DNA of 64,000 bases from contig NC_092406.1 of the NCBI RefSeq assembly GCF_009017415.1, positions 2,852,001 through 2,916,000 of the forward strand. Direction: 5' to 3'. Below are positions 35,958-47,448 of the stretch, piece by piece (the first letter of the stretch is position 1; the number at the start of each line of letters is the position of its first letter). This DNA is from Aspergillus flavus (lineage: Eukaryota > Ascomycota > Eurotiomycetes > Eurotiales > Aspergillaceae). A program made the translations under genes and the position numbers. The notes below the pieces were generated by a model. The model had not been told where the DNA came from. It searched no databases and was given only the letters and a program-made list of their open reading frames with translations.

Positions 35958-36227
35958 GATTCTTAGCCTGAAAGAGATTTCTTTCAACTGTATTGGGATG
36001 AGTCGCGAAGTATAGGGAAGACGACACTCATGCAGAGGCGTGAATGGAAGAAATTCTGCCAGGGCGGTGAGACATGGATTGTAGACTGGACCATACAATC
36101 CATTTCAGCCAATCATAATTGAGCCGAGGTGTCTGATATGAACGTCGATAAGCAGACCAGACATAATACACTTTCCCTTTGGCGGCATTCAATCTTCCTC
36201 GACTTACATTACTAGTAATAGTTCTCT

Positions 36228-38072
36228 ATGGCAGAATATCACTCAACATGTCATCCCGATCATCTGGAGCCGCTTGAACTCGAAATCCTACACCGTCGAG
36301 ATGCTTTTCGTCTCCCGCCTAAAGCTGTCCAGGATACGCTTGTGGAGGTATTCTTCAAATGGGTAGCGCCAATACTGCCGGTGGTAGACCGTGATGCTTT
36401 CTTGAGGCAGTATGAAAGTGCGGAAGACTCGCCGTCGATTCTACTGCTACAAGCGATGCTCATGGTTGCATCTCGATGCTCTACCAGCGAACAGAGATCA
36501 AAAGAGTATACCGTATCGCCGCGAACGTTCTATAAGAAAGCTAAGGCACTATATGATGCTGGTTATGAGACTAACCTTATAACTGTCGTTCAAGCTGTGG
36601 TATTGCTAGGTGCTTATTGGGAAGGCCCTGACGGTATGCCTCCACGACCACCTTGATTCATTTTCAGTTGTGTTGACTGGTCAAAGATCTTACTGAAAGC
36701 GGGATATTCTACTGGAGTCGGCTGGGTATTGCTTTGGCACAGGAACTTGGACTACATGATAGGTAAAACATCGAGTCAATGGTTTCTCGGTCCCAACTAA
36801 GCGAATTAGTGAAAGGTACACTGGCCTCCAGCCATCAGAACGAGGCCTCCGCAAGCGGATATGGTGGACACTGTATACCCGCGACCGCTCCGTAGCCGCA
36901 GCGTTTGGCCGGCCATTGCATATTAATCCAAACTACTGCACGGTAGAGCCACTAACAGAGAGTGATTTTGTCGAGTATGATGGAAATGCACCATCTGAGC
37001 CGACAGGTGAAGTTCAGGCTAGGTTCTTCATGGAGTATGTTAAACTCTGCCAGCTTATGGATCTGGGTTTGTGTTTGAACCTTTCTGCAAGGTCTACTCA
37101 GGACGCTCGCAGTGCTGGGGCTGCCCAGTGCGAGCTTGGGTTAAACGAATGGCTCGTGGCCTGTCCGCCAGAGCTACATTGGAGGCAGACGCGCCATACG
37201 TTTCTGTCAGCGATACTATTTTCTACATTCTAGTAAGTTTGTCTATTACATAGAAAGCTTGTAGTGTGCTAACGGCCCTCAGCACAATCGTATGCCAGCT
37301 GCATCTACTACAGGCCCCGTTTTCATCCAAAGAATCCCAGAGCTCGGCTTTTCATGCTGCTTCAACCATTGTCTCAATTATGGAGACGCTTCTTTCACAT
37401 AATGAGCTTCAATACTCGCCTACGTTCATGTATGCTGCCCATTCATACTTGTGTCTTATTTCATTATCCTAACATGTGTATAGAATCTGCCACGCCGTAA
37501 CGTCCTTCGTAACCTTGAAGCATCAAATGGATGCTTCATTACCATCTCTCCTACACGGTATCAGGTTGACACTGGAGTCCAATCTCGAACTACTAGAGGC
37601 CTTGGCCAAGACATGGCCCATTGCAACGCTATTCTTGGAGTTCTTCCAAACAATGACAGCCCCAGACCAATTCAACAAACTACTGTCGGTCGCTGTGGAG
37701 GAATGTCACAAACGTGCAATTGGAGACAAACAAGATGACCCCGAAGCACCTCGGAGACCAACATCCTTCAAAAGGCCAAAGCTACAGCAGGTGGTTCTTC
37801 CGCAGAGCAGGGTTGTATTTCAGATCCTGGCGCGAGAAACTCAGAGGCGACAGACTGCCTTGCTTCGGTCTCATGGGTCGGGTACTGCATCCCGTGAGGT
37901 CGAAACCACGTCATTCGGATCTGGCTCCGGCGCTACTCCCGGTAGCGCTGATGATATCTCCCCAGGCGATCTTGGGGATGCACTAGAAAGCTGCGAACCT
38001 ACTGCGGTGCTGCGAAATCTTCGGGAGATTATCCGAATTGGGAATTCACAGGGGGCAGACAATGCTACCTGA
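36228..38072 (+). CDS. Fungal transcription-factor-domain protein without zinc cluster
   Basis: The product carries the fungal_trans middle homology region typical of Zn2Cys6 regulators, closest by eye to the cutinase transcription factor 1 beta group. Exons 36228-36633, 36687-36762, 36810-37232, 37283-37429 and 37484-38072 give 546 residues. Key matches: PILPVVDRDAFLRQYES, then ESGIFYWSRLGIALAQELGL, and RKRIWWTLYTRDRSVAAAFG (the RxxWW signature). The last two span introns and confirm the splicing. The C-terminus is Ser/Gly-rich. There is no Cys6 cluster in the protein, and none is encoded in the 270 bp back to swc5. It may therefore be a DNA-binding-free regulator, a 5'-truncated gene, or a gene with an unseen distant exon; the last is unlikely because swc5 intervenes. 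Confidence 0.82.
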
Positions 38073-38996
38073 TTCTCAATTAGGGTTGTTAGAACTCAAG
38101 CCATTTGAGTACTGCACCTAATCATGCAGAAGGAACTAAAAACCGTGTCAATGGCCGTGTTTGGTAATACATTGGTTGTAAAACAACCTGTCGGGTTCGA
38201 CCTGGGCTCTAGGCGCAACAAGGCCAAGCATCAATAGTCGCACATCACTGAAGATCCACTGCTTAAAGCTTCCACAGCTATGGCTGAGGTGAGCGACGGG
38301 TTGCCAGTGAAGGTCAGCCTGAGATGCAATGTGTGTCTAAAGCAGTATTGAATTCTGACCCTGCCGTTTCCGCTTTTCATTTATAACGACTTGTTTTTCG
38401 TTGTCAGGAAAGAGTACAGGTGGACTTGCATCCCCTGTCTTTTGCAGACGACGAGTCGATAACCAACATCGAGGACAACCCTTCAATACAGGCCATAGAG
38501 GACGGCAGAGTACTTCCTCAACTGGGACCCGGTCTAAGGTCTCAAATCGTTGTGTTGCCCTAGATGATTCATAGGCCAAAAACTTTCTCGAAAAGTCTCC
38601 TGAATACCGGTCATTATAGTCCGGAAAAGTAGAGACAAGACTGCAGCTGTAGGAACACTAAATACGAACTTTCAAAATTATGGCGGCCAAATCTGGCGTG
38701 ATGAATACGTGAGAACATCATGTATAGTCCTACCCACGGTGGAGAATAATAATGTTGTTGTATAAATGGGCCGAGCCGAGCTCGGGTCGGCATCCAACAA
38801 TAAATTCGGTCACGACACGAATGACAAAACACAACAGCCCACGTCCCGAGGATAAAAGTAAGGTGGTCAAATCCGGGGTTAGATACTTACAATACTTCCA
38901 TGTTCGTATATAAAAAGGAATAGCCCCCACTGCGCGCAGTCTGAAGAGGAACCTACAACTTCCTGTACGAGTCCACGACAGAGTCAAGCTCCAACA
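38073..38996. other. Intergenic between the regulator and SDR genes
   Basis: No gene recognised. A TATATAAAAAGG-like TATA box near 38908 lies about 85 bp before the SDR start codon and is a plausible core promoter element. Confidence 0.55.
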
Positions 38997-40163
38997 ATGA
39001 CATTACCCAAACCGGTTGCCCTAGTTGTAGGCGCCTCACGGGGCCTAGGCCGTCAAATCGCCATTGACCTAGCGAAGAACGACTACACAGGTATGTACCT
39101 CCACACCCCACAATAATCAATCAACGAAAACAACAACTAAAGAAAACTTCAGTCGTCGTGGCAGCCAAAACCACATCGAATGCCTATGAAACAGTCCCTT
39201 TCCCACCAGACCCCAACTCCAACAAATCAACAATCGCCACTGTTGAGCGCGAGATCAAAGAAGCCGGTGGCAAAGCCTTCGCAATCCAGGTCGATGTCCG
39301 CGATGTCTCCCAAGTTGAGAACATGGTGAAAGAAACCGTGCGTCTCGCGGGCAGACTGGACGTCCTTGTCTACAACTCTGGGGCAATTTGGTGGTCGTCT
39401 GTCGCAAACACGCCGACGAAGCGGTTTCAGCTTATGCAGCGGGTTAACCCTGAGGGGTTGTATGCCACTGTGCAGGCGGCGCTGCCTGAATTTGAGAGAA
39501 ATGCGTGGAAGGGACGTATCATTGTTGTGTCGCCGCCTATCTATTCGAGGTTTTTCAGGGGCAAGACGGCTTATGCTATGGGTTTGTTGCTCACTTTTGA
39601 CATCCAGTTGTCTGGGGAATATGTAATGCTGACACACCGCAGGCAAAGTCGCGATGAGCGTTCTTACCCGAGGTCTTGCGATGGATTTTGTGAGACAGGG
39701 TCATAAGGATATGGCGGTTACCAGTCTTTGGCCAGCTACGGTATGTCACTTACACAGTGCAAATTGTTTCCTGTGGATGGTAACTTACGTATGCAGAGCA
39801 CCGAGTCAGCTGCGACGGAAGTGACTACGTCAAAAGACCCTTCTCGTAAAGCCGACCTTAGGAAGCCTGTAAGTTCATTCACAGCATTAGTATCATATAT
39901 CTAATCCGGCAATGCAGACTGTGTTCTCCGATGCCGTGATCGGCATTTTAAATTCACCAGCAGAGACCGTGAACGGAATGTTGGCGCTCGACGAGGACTT
40001 CTTGCGCCAATACTGCGGAGTCTCAGATTTCTCGAAGTACTCAGTGATCCCTGGTTCTAATCCACGACGCATTATGCCAAAGAAGCTGCCAGTGCTGGAA
40101 GTAGCCGAACAGGATGACGAGGGGGTGAGGATGGACAGTACGAAGCTGCGGGCGAAGATATAG
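38997..40163 (+). CDS. Short-chain dehydrogenase/reductase (HSDL2-like)
   Basis: A classical SDR oxidoreductase using NAD(P). Exons 38997-39090, 39153-39581, 39643-39740, 39797-39868 and 39918-40163 encode 312 residues. The nucleotide-binding motif G12-x3-G16-x-G18 is in VVGASRGLGRQIA. The NxG-type motif reads VYNSGAIWW. The catalytic Tyr172-x3-Lys176 is in TAYAMGKVAMS, split by intron 2, which supports that junction. The DVRD segment after FAIQV is the usual cofactor-contact strand. The insert after the first strand (TTSNAYETVPF..) and the closing region resemble HSDL2-type SDRs, whose members may act in peroxisomes or mitochondria. The last residues (KLRAKI) give no clear PTS1. The donors and acceptors are canonical throughout. 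The substrate is not evident. Confidence 0.88.
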
Positions 40164-40534
40164 ATAGGCTTAGATTTACGTTTTTCTATCCAACCAATGT
40201 TCTATGCAATGTTCAAACTACCCTAGTCTCATACTTAACTATCCACGCAATATGACAAGTTCTCCTAACCAAATGCCGTCTCATAACCATACAATAAACC
40301 TCAACACGAATAGCCCAGTCACGAGACTGGTCATGGGCAACTACTTGTGGTTAGGTTGTACCCTTTCTGCTGTATCACAACCACAGTTGCACACCAAGTG
40401 AAAGGATGAGCGGAACCGGTTCAAAAGACTGGCGGTCAACATAAGCCCGCCAGCTGATATACTCTTAATATAAATCATTTGTCCCTGTTTTTTCTTTCCC
40501 CATCTAAACATCGACTAGATCCTCATCCTAGGCG
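40164..40534. other. Intergenic between the SDR gene and the APH pseudogene
   Basis: No feature recognised beyond ordinary A/T-rich spacer. A TATAAAT-like box lies near 40470. Confidence 0.5.
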
Positions 40535-41465
40535 ATGACCGAAGTCATGACGACGTCTGAAAAGGTGTCCGATACCGTATGCCCGGCTTGCAACTGGTCT
40601 ACTTCCAAGCAACGGTATTGCAGTTATTCCAGCCATGTGAAACTCTTCTACGGCGCCGGAGATTGAGGTGTATGGTCTCTCGGTTCGAATCTCATCCTAA
40701 AAGAGCGGCTGAATCAGCCACCAAAGATCGAGGTTCAAAACATCGAATTTCTCGAACAGCACACCACGATTCCCATCCCATCAGTCATCAGGGAATGGAC
40801 CGACGACTCTGATCGGTACTTTATTCTTATGAATCGTCTAAACGGTCAGACAATCGAAGAAGCCTGGCCTACATGATCGCAGCCCCAGAAGGAGCACATC
40901 GCAGACCAAGTGGCCGGAGTACATACAGCAATTGCGACAGTTCCAATCACCCATCATGTAAAATATCGACGGCGGTCCATTATACTCCAACTGGCTCTTT
41001 CTAATCTATGAAGGTAAGCCCTACGGTCCGCTAGACTCCGATAAACAACTACATGATGCTCTAATGCAGGCATTGAAAGAGGTACCGTCACCCGTGCTGA
41101 CACAATTCAAAGATCGGCCTCTGCCCATCTGTACCCCTTACACATTTACCCACGGGGATCTCAACTGCCAAAACATTCTTGTCAAGGATGGCGAACTAGT
41201 CGGCATCCTAGATTGGGAATCGGCTGGTCATTTCCCTGTCTGGTGGGAGTATGTGGCTACCAGTATTGGTTTCACGGCAGAAGATGCGGAGTGGAAGGCA
41301 TTGCTGCGTGTGCGTCTGTCTGGGTATGAGGAAGGAAGAGAGTTTTGGCGAGATCTCTATGCTCTTTCTAGATATCCGAATCTGAATGAAAGAGGACAGG
41401 CTTTTGTTGACCGTTTGCTTTGTGCAGAGCAGGCTGCGGATGGTAAGCTGGCTTCAACTGGTTGA
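40535..41465 (+). pseudogene. Decayed APH-type phosphotransferase gene
   Basis: The translated parts match the fungal aminoglycoside-phosphotransferase-like (APH) family: SYSSHVKLFYGAGD, then GVWSLGSNLILKER, RYFILMNRLNGQTIEEAW, and later YTFTHGDLNCQNILV (the Brenner HGDLxxxN motif) and GILDWESAGHFPVWWEY. The frame is broken by TGA at 40664-40666, TGA at 40874-40876, a frameshift between about 40877 and 40930, and TAA at 40959-40961. The downstream part from about 40962 is open to 41465, so the kinase core motifs survive. No intron was found that would remove the stops. It is therefore probably not a working enzyme, although a truncated product from an internal ATG (41064) cannot be excluded. 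Confidence 0.85.
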
Positions 41466-41953
41466 TTGCTACGCATGAATGGCCATGAAAGGAAGTGTAT
41501 ACTTCACCTTCAATTCATAGTAAATTGGAATTATGATATGTTTTATTGGAATTCCTCATATGTAGCCCTGTTCGAAATTGTAACATTGAAATTGAACAAA
41601 CCATTAGATATAAGACCGTGTAGGTGAAGATCAATGCCAACGCCGGACGACCAGTTGACTAACATCTCGAGTCTCGACCTATACTGGATAATTTGCGACC
41701 CAACGGCATACCCCCAAATCGATCCATAAACCTTACCCATCTCCTATGTCCCCGTACATAAATGTCCCCGTACATAATATCCAGTTAATATAGATAAACA
41801 TCACACTACCCCAAAGCCGACCCGACGTCGGCCAAACGAACACGAACATCCTCGGCATCCCCACCGATCAACACCACCTCAAAACCCCAACTTCATAAAC
41901 AGTACTCGTACCCAACAATCACCCAAAGACAAACAACGAAAGAAAGTGTGAAA
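41466..41953. other. Intergenic before the GST-kappa-like gene
   Basis: A short direct repeat, TGTCCCCGTACATAA, occurs twice in tandem near 41747-41777. Otherwise nothing was recognised; the last 100 bp is an A/C-rich leader. Confidence 0.55.
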
Positions 41954-42978
41954 ATGGGCAAGAAAATCGAATGCTACCTCGACTGCGGTAGGTCATCATT
42001 CCAAGAAACCATCACTGAATCGAATCAATCGCTGATAGCAATCACATGAGAAAAGTGTCGCCATACAGCTTCTACGCCTTCACATATCTGCAGAAGAATG
42101 CTGCTGCGTTGGAGAGTCTGGGCGTTGAAATCGAGTATGCCATACTACTCTTATATTATTTCACTAGTCGGATAGATCCTGACTAATTTCCTCTATAGAT
42201 ATATCCCCGTCTTTCTAGGAGGAATCAATGTAGGCAGTGGTATGCCCTATCTCTTTACCCATACACATACAACCTCTCTTTCGTTCGTTTGCGCTCTACT
42301 TCCCTCTTAGAACGACTCTAAAGAATATATCTTAAAAAAAAAAAAGGAAACAAACCCCCCTGGACCCTCCCCGCCAAAGCCGCCTACTCAAAATACGACG
42401 GCAAACGAGCCCAGAAATACTTCGGTCATGATTTCGAAGTTCCCTCTTGGTTCCCGATCTTGTCGCTTTTGGTATTTTTATTTTTTTTTTTTCTTTATGT
42501 CTTCTTATCAATAAACCATATCGGGACCTATCTATACATACTCGAAAACCCAGCCATCAAGGTCTCATCAAATGAAAACTAACATAAAAAACAGCCCCAA
42601 CGAGCCCTAACCTACATCAAAAAGCACCACCCCAGCCAAACTTTCTCCGCAGCTTTCCAGAGCTGCTTCGAGACAATGTGGAATGGCCAATTGGACATTT
42701 CTAAGCCTGAGAATCTGGCCACGGCTCTGAGAAACGTATTTAGTGCCCAGGAAGTAGAGAAGATTATCACCGCCGCGGGAACGCCTGAGGTCAAGGCTGA
42801 GTTGGCGGCGACGACGGAGAGGGTCGTGAAGGAGTTGGGGGCGTTCGGGTGCCCGTGGTTTTGGGTGGTGAATGGGGAGGGAAAGGGGGAGCCGTTCTTT
42901 GGGAGTGATCGGTGGCATTTTATGTGGGAGTTTTTGGGGTTGCCGTTTGATGATTTGAGGTTGAGGGCTAGGATTTAG
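41954..42978 (+). CDS. Kappa-class glutathione S-transferase / DsbA-like protein
   Basis: Belongs to the DsbA-like thioredoxin superfamily with GST kappa and 2-hydroxychromene-2-carboxylate isomerase. The family conjugates or isomerises small substrates with glutathione, often in mitochondria or peroxisomes. Exons 41954-41987, 42056-42134, 42199-42239, 42347-42471 and 42595-42978 encode 220 residues. The active-site segment is LDCVSPYSFYAF (Ser13 the likely catalytic residue), built across intron 1. It is followed by YIPVFLGGINVGSGNKPPW (across introns 2 and 3), the kappa-type GG-x-N...NKPPW motif. The C-terminal GAFGCPWFWV and EPFFGSDRWHFM are also typical, including the conserved SDR near the end. 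The third intron (107 nt) has an A-rich 3' end. A fungus of this type usually has several paralogues. Confidence 0.9.
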
Positions 42979-43231
42979 GATTTTGGGATTTAGTTTTTGG
43001 CGTTGGAAAGTGATTACATACTACGCATGGCATACTTTTAAAGTGAACAATACCAGAAGAAATACTCCCATTCCTGGAAATTACCGTACATACATATGCC
43101 TAACCAGAGACAACCACAGTAATAGCCAAAGCCCCTAAAAAGTCCTCCCAGGACAACGATGAACCCAGCAGCATGTGCCAACACCCAAATAGACCCCCAT
43201 CATCCAATCTCTAATACTAAGACAAAAAGAT

Positions 43232-44038
43232 TCAAACACCCGGATACTTCGCCATGATATTGATCTTCCTCAACGGAGAAGTATCCTGTTCTCGTTGCTG
43301 AGACACACTTCTCTCAAAACAAACCCCAACACCAGCCGCAACTCCCATGAGAATCGCTAACCCGACAGCCAGTCCTGTCAGAATAAAAGACGCCCGAGTG
43401 AGAGCACAGTCACGCGCGAAATGAGCAGGTGGTGGAGTGACTGCGTCATCCACCTTCGGCGACAGTGGACCATGCACGGTTTTCCATTTGCAAGTCCATG
43501 AATGCAGTGTTTCTACTTTCGCGAACCCGTTGGGGGGATTTGTGCCTGGGAGATGGATGGCGAAGATGAGTCCCACTAAGGCAGTGAGGAATCCTGAGAT
43601 GGCGACGGCTGTCGAAGCGAGGTTTTGTCGTTTGATATGTGCGTGGGGCTGGGATAGTTAGTACACTGAGTCATCTGTGGCATAACCAGCATGAGACAGA
43701 TGGTAGTAACTCACGGAAGGAAGGAGAGTGATAATGGTGTATGTCAAATTTAGAAAGGCAATTATGCAACCACAGGACAGCAATGCGACGGTCGGACGGA
43801 TGTCGAAGTTCAAGGGCCAGAGATATAATCCGACCTTGCCGTATGCTGATGTCGCTCGATAATGCTGGAAGGGGACTGCTTCACACCCTATGATAGAGAC
43901 CGCGACGCCAAAGATGATGATCCCGAGAGCGAGTCGAACCCAACGAAGGTATTGAACCCTTTGGAGATATTTCGACTCGTCTGCATCGGAGGCGCAGGAC
44001 ACATGGTAGGAGACCGAAGTGGTTGAGCCGGTATCCAT
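43232..44038 (-). CDS. Putative four-helix membrane protein
   Basis: The family was not recognised by name. Exon 1 44038-43715 and exon 2 43648-43232 are joined over a 66-nt intron (GTGAGT..CCCAG), giving 246 residues. Four hydrophobic segments are visible: VRLALGIIIFGVAVSIIGC (about residues 34-52), VALLSCGCIIAFLNLTYTII (about 85-104), TAVAISGFLTALVGLIFAI (after the intron) and ASFILTGLAVGLAILMGVAA near the C-terminus. A loop of about 60 residues between helices 3 and 4 contains two Cys. The size and spacing resemble fungal MARVEL-like or SUR7/PalI-like four-TM proteins, but no signature decides. The intron keeps frame and joins helix 2 to helix 3. The ATG at 44038 was chosen because a stop lies upstream. 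Confidence 0.7.
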
Positions 44039-44938
44039 ATCAAGTTCAATCTGAAGACAGGGGACTGATAGAAACAAAAACAGAGAATAGTATTGCACAA
44101 TTCCGAATTAATTAGGAGACGAGAGTTGCCTGCAACCTCTACAGATAAAGACAGAAGAAGAGTAAGAAAGGAGGGACTCAGACAAATATAAAGCGAGCGA
44201 CGAGCACAACGGCTAGGAAAATCAGCAAAATAAGGGATAATGAAGGATTTTGTAACCCTGGAGAAACATGGAGAGTTTAGAAATTACAGCTCGAGGCATT
44301 CTACGCGCAGTCCATCAGTGGATTCTTCCCAGTCACAAATGCCGAGATACCCTAATATAGATTTATCGCACCAGTCAAGGACTCGGATTAACCGCTCATA
44401 CACAAATTAACTTCTGCAGGTTCCTGTACCACCATACCTTAGCCAAGTAAAATAAACATAGGTCAATGCGCTCTCGCTCTAGACTGACCAGGGCGCTTAA
44501 TGGGAAGAAGATGCACTCGGATAGGCCAATCAGCGGCTATTCTGGGTAGGCGTTCACGATGCATGGACTTCACGATTATTGATCATCCTCGCCCTATTAT
44601 ACGCTCATAGAAGACGCCACCTGGTTTCGTAGTGTATGATCGGCGGCTACAGCATATCTCGATAGACAAAGTCATTGGTCTTGAATTATATCACTTGTTT
44701 TGTTTTACGAAGTCAAAAGATATTGGGACAAAAGAAGGGCTCCACTTTGGAACAAAGATTGTTCCGGCCTATAGCCAAATACTACGGAGTCCTTCTTGCA
44801 ACCACCACAGATATCTCATCTATCGAATGCAAAATAGACCATGAACACATCGAATCATTGTCTAGCCGTGTTAGCTTGGCCTGAGAGTTACAATGATCCC
44901 TGCGTTGCTTCAGAAAGGGATGCAGCTTTTAGGGGAGA
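44039..44938. other. Intergenic before the decayed kinase gene
   Basis: No intact gene. A frame at 44675-44884 reads plausibly (KGSTLEQRLFRPIAKYYG) but has no recognised domain. It might be a remnant of the 5' part of the kinase gene that follows. Confidence 0.45.
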
Positions 44939-46055
44939 GTGAAAAAAACTTATGTTTTACTCGCTCCCTTAGTACAGCGGAGAATCCCAAACGTGTGGAA
45001 GGCCAGCTGCTCCAATAATCATCAGGTTGTTATCAAACACCAGGAATCCGAAGACCGTCCTGGGGAAAAATGGGCAGCTTTTCGAAAAGTGATAGAAATG
45101 CAATCCCTCTTTCGCTCTGTAAAATATATCCGCAGGATGATAGATATCATTCCTCCAAGCTCTGACTTGGAGCCACCAATGATGGTTTTAGAGCCTTTTG
45201 AGAAAACTCTGTGGTCTGCACGGACAAAAAGACCATTGACTCTCAGAGAGGTCAAGCATATTATGAAATTCGCGCTTTTGGGGCTACAGGAGATTCACGA
45301 GAAGGGTCTTGTACATTGTGGTAGGTCAATTAAAGAGCAAAGTTGAAGAAACAAGCTGAGTGCAATAAATGGACTTCAGGATGGAAAATGTTCTTCTAAA
45401 TGGATTCAATGATGAGAATCCATTTACTGATGACGAGAACGTTCCGATGCGGGTACAAGTGAAACTAGCAGATCTGGGATCGGGTAGGTAATAGTTGATT
45501 TTTCTTTGACAGAGCACAATGATAACATGTTTGTTTCATTTAGTTATGGCCCCCGGTCGGGCGAAATTACCCAATCACCTATTGAAGTCCGGAGGTTTTC
45601 TTTGGCAAGCCTTGGGCCGGCGGTGTTGATATCTGGGCATGGGGAATTGCAGGAACACTCTCTTCTACGTTCGGGACTTGATAAAAGAGAAAATACTGAC
45701 TAAACAGTTTTTCCACCTTCTACAAGCGCAGATTGGCTTTCAATCTCCTGGTATATATGATTCAATCATCAAGGATGGCACTTTCGAGCAAAAGATAGAA
45801 GCAATTTGGCGGGCACAGTGCCATGACTTCGACCTACGTTCGGTTGAATATTTTCAAGACTGTGATTTCATCAGTATCGCAGATGAGGGAGGGAAAGGAG
45901 GCCTGAACTCCGATGAGCATTGGACTGATCATTTAGTTTCCCTGGGAGTTCCGGAATACGATGTAGTATTCCTCTGTGCTGTTCTACAGCCTGACCCAAC
46001 GAAGACGATGACAGTAGCAGAGATCCTTGATACAGGGTACTTAGATGTTTACTGA
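44939..46055 (+). pseudogene. Decayed protein-kinase-like gene
   Basis: The pieces match an atypical kinase family expanded in Eurotiales: RRIPNVWKASC, then VVIKHQESEDRPGEKWAAF (beta3 Lys region), MMVLEPFEKTLWSARTKRPL (hinge), LLGLQEIHEKGLVHC and MENVLLNG (catalytic loop), and VKLADLGSG in place of DFG. Introns would run from about 45320 and from about 45485 to 45542. After this the frame changes: ITQSPIEVR continues in one frame, then VFFGKPW + AGGVDIWAWG in another, with about seven bases missing at 45590-45595 where the family has R-S-P-E-V. A further shift near 45560 is likely. The acceptor for the catalytic-loop exon is also not a clean AG. The tail (45700-46055) is open and family-like (GYLDVY end). 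It is probably non-functional. Confidence 0.75.
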
Positions 46056-46093
46056 GGTCATATAGCGTGGTTTTCTCGGCCTCAGCCGATGTA

Positions 46094-47448
46094 TTATTCT
46101 AGCTCTTTCTGATGGCAATCATATCGCCAAGCTGCCAGTAGAGGCACCATCATAAAAATCCCTCCGCCGGTCATGATGGCACCGCTGAACAGCTGCAGCC
46201 CAAGGTACTCATTGCCTCCGCCATGGCCTTCGATAACGCCCGCAATAGGTGCCCCAATCAGCACCCCCAGGCTCGCTGCAAACCACAGCATGCCCATACG
46301 GGTCCCAATAATAGCCGGACTGGGCGAGACAACGGGATGCGCGATCACCAAAGGATTTGCTGATATTAAAACTCCAGAGGAGATGCCAAATAACACACAA
46401 AATGCAACGAAGGAGGCCTGAGTGTTGATGCCAATCCAACCGAAAATCAAAGCCGCCGATGTGGTAACACTGACACTCAAGATCAAACCAGCGCCTAGCC
46501 TTTGCGTCAACAACGCCGACCCTAAACGACCCACGGCAGAACCGGCATTCAGAATTGACACGAGATAAAAGCTCATATCTGTCGAAGTCTCGAGTACCTG
46601 CGAGGCAAAGAAAGGCACATAGAATAGTGGTACGAAATAGGCCATGAACATGAGAAAATTAGCGACCCCGCAGGCATTGAAGTTCCACTCCTTAAGCGCA
46701 TCCCAATGGATTAATTGGCGTGGGGAACTGCGTTTTGGCTTAGTGGTCGCTATGAGAAGAGGAACCGCAATACATGAACAGCCTAGTTGGATGAACCCCA
46801 TTACTCGAGCCGTCCAGGGGAAGCCGATGTGAGGCTGCAAGTGTATGAAGATTATAGGAAATAGAACCCCGCCTAAATCTCGTTAGCCATGATGTGTTGC
46901 AGTAAGCTATCAGGTTATCGATCAATACCAATACTAGCACCACAGGTCACTATGCCGAGGGCAATCCCCCGGCGGGACGTAAAGCTGGTTAACACTAGGG
47001 ACAAGGCAGGCACATAGATGAGCCCACTACCGATTCCACAGCAGAAACCCTGGGATAAAAGCACTTGGTAGTATGTTTGTGAAAGGCTTAACATCATGAG
47101 GCCAAGCGTAGTCAAGAAGCATCCGGCAATCATTAGATGAATTAAGAAACCCCGGTCGAACAGTGGGCCAGCGACAACACCAGTGGAAATCAAAAAGAAG
47201 GCATTAACAGTGCCAATCCACGATAGCTTTGACGGTGAGCTATCTCTCAAGAGATCCGTCTGGTAAAAGTGTTGGAAGGCGCCGTAGGCCGTCGAAAACC
47301 CCCAGGTAGTGAAAAACAAAAGAAAGCCAGCAAACACACCCACCCATGCTGCAAGGCCACCGTTTTGGGGAGAGGGAGCTGGTGAACTCGTCGGAGGTAA
47401 GGTAGCCGTCTCTCGTGGTGTTATGGTAGGCTTATCGGTGGCAACCAT
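46094..47448 (-). CDS. MFS transporter, monocarboxylate-transporter-like
   Basis: A major facilitator superfamily permease of the fungal MCT (monocarboxylate porter-like) group; substrate unknown. Exon 1 47448-46929 and exon 2 46872-46094 are joined over a 56-nt intron (GTATTG..TTTAG), giving 432 residues. The N-terminal cytosolic tail is Thr/Pro-rich. The first helix begins AAWVGVFAGFLLFFTTWGF, and TAYGAFQHFYQTDLL is the MCT-type loop. Helices 4-5 read GFCCGIGSGLIYVPALSLVL and RRGIALGIVTCGASIGGVLF; the intron splits the latter, which confirms the join. The C-terminal half contains VSILNAGSAVGRLGSALL and GTRMGMLWFAASLGVLIGAP, typical of the family. About 12 helices are expected. The ATG at 47448 is the first in frame. 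It ends only 38 bp from the end of the decayed kinase gene. Confidence 0.9.

Noticed and set aside
40680..40700. tRNA-like B box (GGTTCGAATC)
   Set aside because: The flanking bases do not form a T-stem or acceptor stem, and the motif lies in the APH pseudogene coding frame (..SLGSNLI..).
38997..47448. Secondary-metabolite gene cluster
   Set aside because: SDR, GST, MFS and a regulator are near one another, but no PKS, NRPS, terpene synthase or other backbone enzyme is present in the window.
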